Shown here piece after piece: positions 44,087-46,045 of a DNA stretch of 46,045 bases. Below the pieces are notes generated by a model. That model saw only the letters and a program-made list of their open reading frames with translations, searched no databases and was not told the DNA's origin. Source of the stretch: Physocladia obscura (lineage: Eukaryota > Chytridiomycota > Chytridiomycetes > Chytridiales > Chytriomycetaceae); contig JADGJH010000012.1 of the NCBI GenBank assembly GCA_027596945.1, positions 1-46,045 on the forward strand. Reading direction: 5' to 3'. Numbering within the stretch: position 1 is the stretch's first letter; each line of letters starts with the position of its first letter. A program made the translations under genes and the position numbers.

Positions 44087-44304
44087 GATGATCTTGCAGC
44101 TGCAATGGAGAGGGAGAAGAAGAACCTGATAGTATTAACTATATTGATTGTTCAGTTTGAGAAGCATTGCCAAAGAATTGAGCCAAGTTCAATTGCAAGA
44201 TTAATCATCCCAGAGTTTGTTATCAAGTTGTAATGGCACTGGTGATATTATTACTGTTTTATTTTTTCTTTCAATTAACTTTCTTATTTTTTGTGTTGGA
44301 AGAA

Positions 44305-45007
44305 ATGGTCCATTCGACAGCCGCCGTTCTCAGCAAGGTCGGCAAGCAGATGCTGCGCGTGCCGACGGGGGTGACGGTAGCGACGCGCGGGTTCAACGCC
44401 GGAGTCGACGCCGGCGCATACCGGGGCAAGGCGCACGAGGCGACGACGACGGTCACGGTTGCCGGGCCGCGCGGGTCGCTGGCGTTGGGCCTCGCGCCGT
44501 TTGTGCGCGTCGCCGTGGCCAACGGGAAGGCGGCCGTCACTGTGGCCGACCCCACCGACCGCCTCCAGAAGGCCATGTGCGTTCTCTCTTCGCTATCCGT
44601 TATGTCTTGCCTTCTATCCTCGGCTAAACACCGCTTATTCCGCTTGCTGCAGGTGGGGCACCACGCGTCGCCTCCTCGCCAACCTCGTTGTCGGCGTGTC
44701 TGAGGGCTTCACCGTGCCCGTGCGTCTCGTCGGTGTCGGCTACCGCGCCTCGCTCGTTGACGAACCAGGCAACAAACACATTCTCCTCAAACTCGGCCAC
44801 TCGCACGACATTAAAGTACCCGTCCCCGACACCGTTGAAGTTGCCATTCCCGCCCCGCAACGCCTTATTCTCTCCTCAAACGATAAACTTGTCGTTACTC
44901 AACTCGCTGCAAATATAAGGAAACACCGACCTCCGGAACCATACAACCAAAAGGGCGTGTTTGTCGGTGACGAAACTATTAAAAAGAAAGAGGGCAAGAA
45001 GCGTTAG
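44305..45007 (+). CDS. Mitochondrial ribosomal protein uL6m (MRPL6)
   Basis: Two exons (44305..44576, 44653..45007), a 76-base intron (GTGCGT donor, CTGCAG acceptor), 208 residues. ATG 44305 starts MVHSTAAVLSKVGKQMLRVP, an Ala/basic N-terminus suiting mitochondrial import. Bacterial-type L6 features: VTVAGPRGSLALGLAP, then MWGTTRRLLANLVVGVSEGF, PVRLVGVGYRASLVD, LLKLGHSHDIKVPVPDTVEV, and the C-terminal hallmark NIRKHRPPEPYNQKGV. L6 binds 23S-like rRNA near the factor-binding site of the large subunit. A Lys-rich tail (KKKEGKKR) extends past the bacterial end. Exon 1 is very GC-rich (runs of GCG, GAC, GTC codons) compared with every other gene here; GC falls through exon 2. Confidence 0.93.
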
Positions 45008-46045
45008 TCTATGAAAAATATTTTTCAAAATACAAAGAAAGACAAGTTTCTGGCCTTCAGAGAATTAATAAATACTTTATTTAACCAATTTCATGTTGTG
45101 TATGAATTTACCCATTATTCGCTAAATTTTATGCTTGTAAACAGAAGAAAAAAAAACTTTAATGTTTGTGAGAGAATGAAGGGAGTAATTTTTCAAAAAG
45201 ATAACTCAGAATACAAGTTATGGCATCATGCTAAAATTTTGGAAAGGAGCAATTGGAGGTGACCTGCATAGTTGTTTAAAAAGGATGAAGTTGTGCTGTA
45301 ATCTGTGAGTCAACTATGTACAGACCAGCTTACCAAATACTGCAGATCCAATAACAAAACTGGTCAATTAAAATTTAATGTTTTACTGGTATCATTAATC
45401 CAGTTAATATCTTGATTGGTATTGTCATTGGCATCTTCAACATGGATTTCATCCATGTTTAAATTTGGATGAAGGGGTCATCTTCTTCATTGTACCACAC
45501 AAACTGCTTGACCAATGTCCTGCTGCAGATACCTGGCACAAATATTGCATTTTTGTGGTTGTTTTTCAGCAACTTGAACTTGAGTTTGGTGGTTGTAGCA
45601 TATCTTCATTAACAGCGAACCATACCATTTGACTGCTTGACACAAAATACTCAATTGGATTAAGGTGCACATTGAATTCATAGTTCTACTATCCTGCTCT
45701 GTGTTCTCTGGTAGTAACTCTGTCATTTTCATGGCCACAGTTAAGTCCTTTGGTTCTTACACTTACAGTCCTACCAAATGTACTGTAACTTTTCCCCATC
45801 CTGTCATAATTGCTCCAGACTTTTTTAAAACTATTTTTATCAGACATCTGAGCAAATTTAGTCTAGTAAATGACAAGATTATTTCAAATTTGTTCCACAC
45901 TGAAAATACAAATTTGGAAGTCATTCATTTTAGTCATTTTTGGACGTCATCCATTGTTTGTTACAGTTTTCATATTTTTTTTTCCGTAGAACCTTTAAGC
46001 TGCAATTTTTCAAGCTTTGTAAAGCGATTGTGCTGGCTTCTGCTT
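45008..46045. other. AT-rich 3' flank containing a transposase remnant
   Basis: Apart from the DDE_3 remnant listed separately, no gene is supportable. A minus-strand frame at about 45735-45865 (MSDKNSFKKVWSNYDRMGKS ... ) and a plus-strand frame at 45011-45262 have no recognisable domain. Confidence 0.4.
45480..45690 (-). pseudogene. DDE_3 transposase C-terminal remnant
   Basis: Minus strand, beginning near 45685: EFNVHLNPIEYFVSSS, matching the conserved H-x-x-LNPIEYFW segment near the C-terminus of DDE_3/Tc1-type transposases. The next expected motif (AVKWY ...) occurs in the neighbouring frame as CQAVKWYGSLLMKICYN, so a frameshift lies at about 45640. It ends at stops near 45487. Only the tail of the gene is recognisable. 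It may come from the same element family as the copy at 6188-6710. Confidence 0.55.

Larger units (their letters stand above)
40209..44304. other. 4.1-kb repeat-rich region without a supportable gene
   Basis: Very AT-rich. Contains a TA run (40451-40467), a GTTGAT hexamer array, a 27-bp and a 19-bp tandem repeat (listed separately). Short frames at 41301-41543 (-) and 43275-43520 (+) show no domain. Near 42760-42830 a plus-strand frame reads DMNWSNKNADVLSCFN, faintly like the end of a Ty3/gypsy RNase H region (NxxADxLSR), too weak to call. No tRNA or promoter identified. Confidence 0.5.

Noticed and set aside
1..46045. CRISPR arrays, rRNA genes and tRNA genes
   Set aside because: No spaced direct repeats of the right form, no rRNA signature and no tRNA A/B box pair were seen by eye; a tRNAscan-SE run would be decisive for tRNAs.

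Overview
The window looks like nuclear DNA of an early-diverging, probably zoosporic (chytrid-type) fungus. It is AT-rich. Its genes carry many short GT-AG introns: nearly all those I could resolve are 42-79 bases long, and they join conserved protein families in frame. The gene set mixes fungal traits (a YAP-type bZIP factor, a cytochrome b561 with a long tail) with families that most yeasts lack (BCAS3, an L-type lectin ending in KKFI, an internal-ubiquitin protein). TGA is a normal stop here. The taxonomic call is inference from gene content.

Layout. 1-583: unresolved plus-strand remnant. 584-5030 (-): Ras guanine-nucleotide exchange factor with part of an SH3 domain, its 5' end abutting repeat-like DNA. 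5060-10335: accessory stretch with a broken orphan gene, a dead DDE_3/Tc1-type transposase, a dead Crypton-like tyrosine recombinase and smaller remnants. 10600-12275 (+): F-box protein carrying a shortened macro domain. 12736-16005 (-): 995-residue protein with an internal ubiquitin followed by RNA polymerase II CTD-like heptads. 16696-18155 (-): bZIP factor with a duplicated C-terminal module. 18616-20333 (+): L-type lectin cargo receptor. 20453-24085 (+): BCAS3. 24529-25211 (+): orphan. 25212-27729: 2.5 kb with no gene seen. 27730-33570 (-): compact head-to-tail trio of cytochrome b561, eIF2D and ZIP zinc transporter. 34500-36400: integrase and alpha-kinase remnants. 36603-38583 (+): multiply interrupted unknown gene. 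38748-40208 (+): TMEM115/DUF1751 membrane protein. 40209-44304: repeat-rich, essentially gene-free. 44305-45007 (+): mitochondrial ribosomal protein L6, strikingly GC-rich. 45480-45690 (-): another transposase remnant.

Functionally the genes are mostly independent housekeeping units: secretory pathway (lectin, TMEM115-like), translation (eIF2D, MRPL6), metal and redox transport (ZIP, cytochrome b561), signalling (RasGEF) and autophagy/membrane contact (BCAS3). I see no dedicated gene cluster. The best candidates for new biology are two domain architectures: the macro-F-box protein, whose ADP-ribose loops are lost, and the ubiquitin-CTD-heptad protein. Several mobile-element lesions are stop codons or substitutions explainable by single C-to-T changes.
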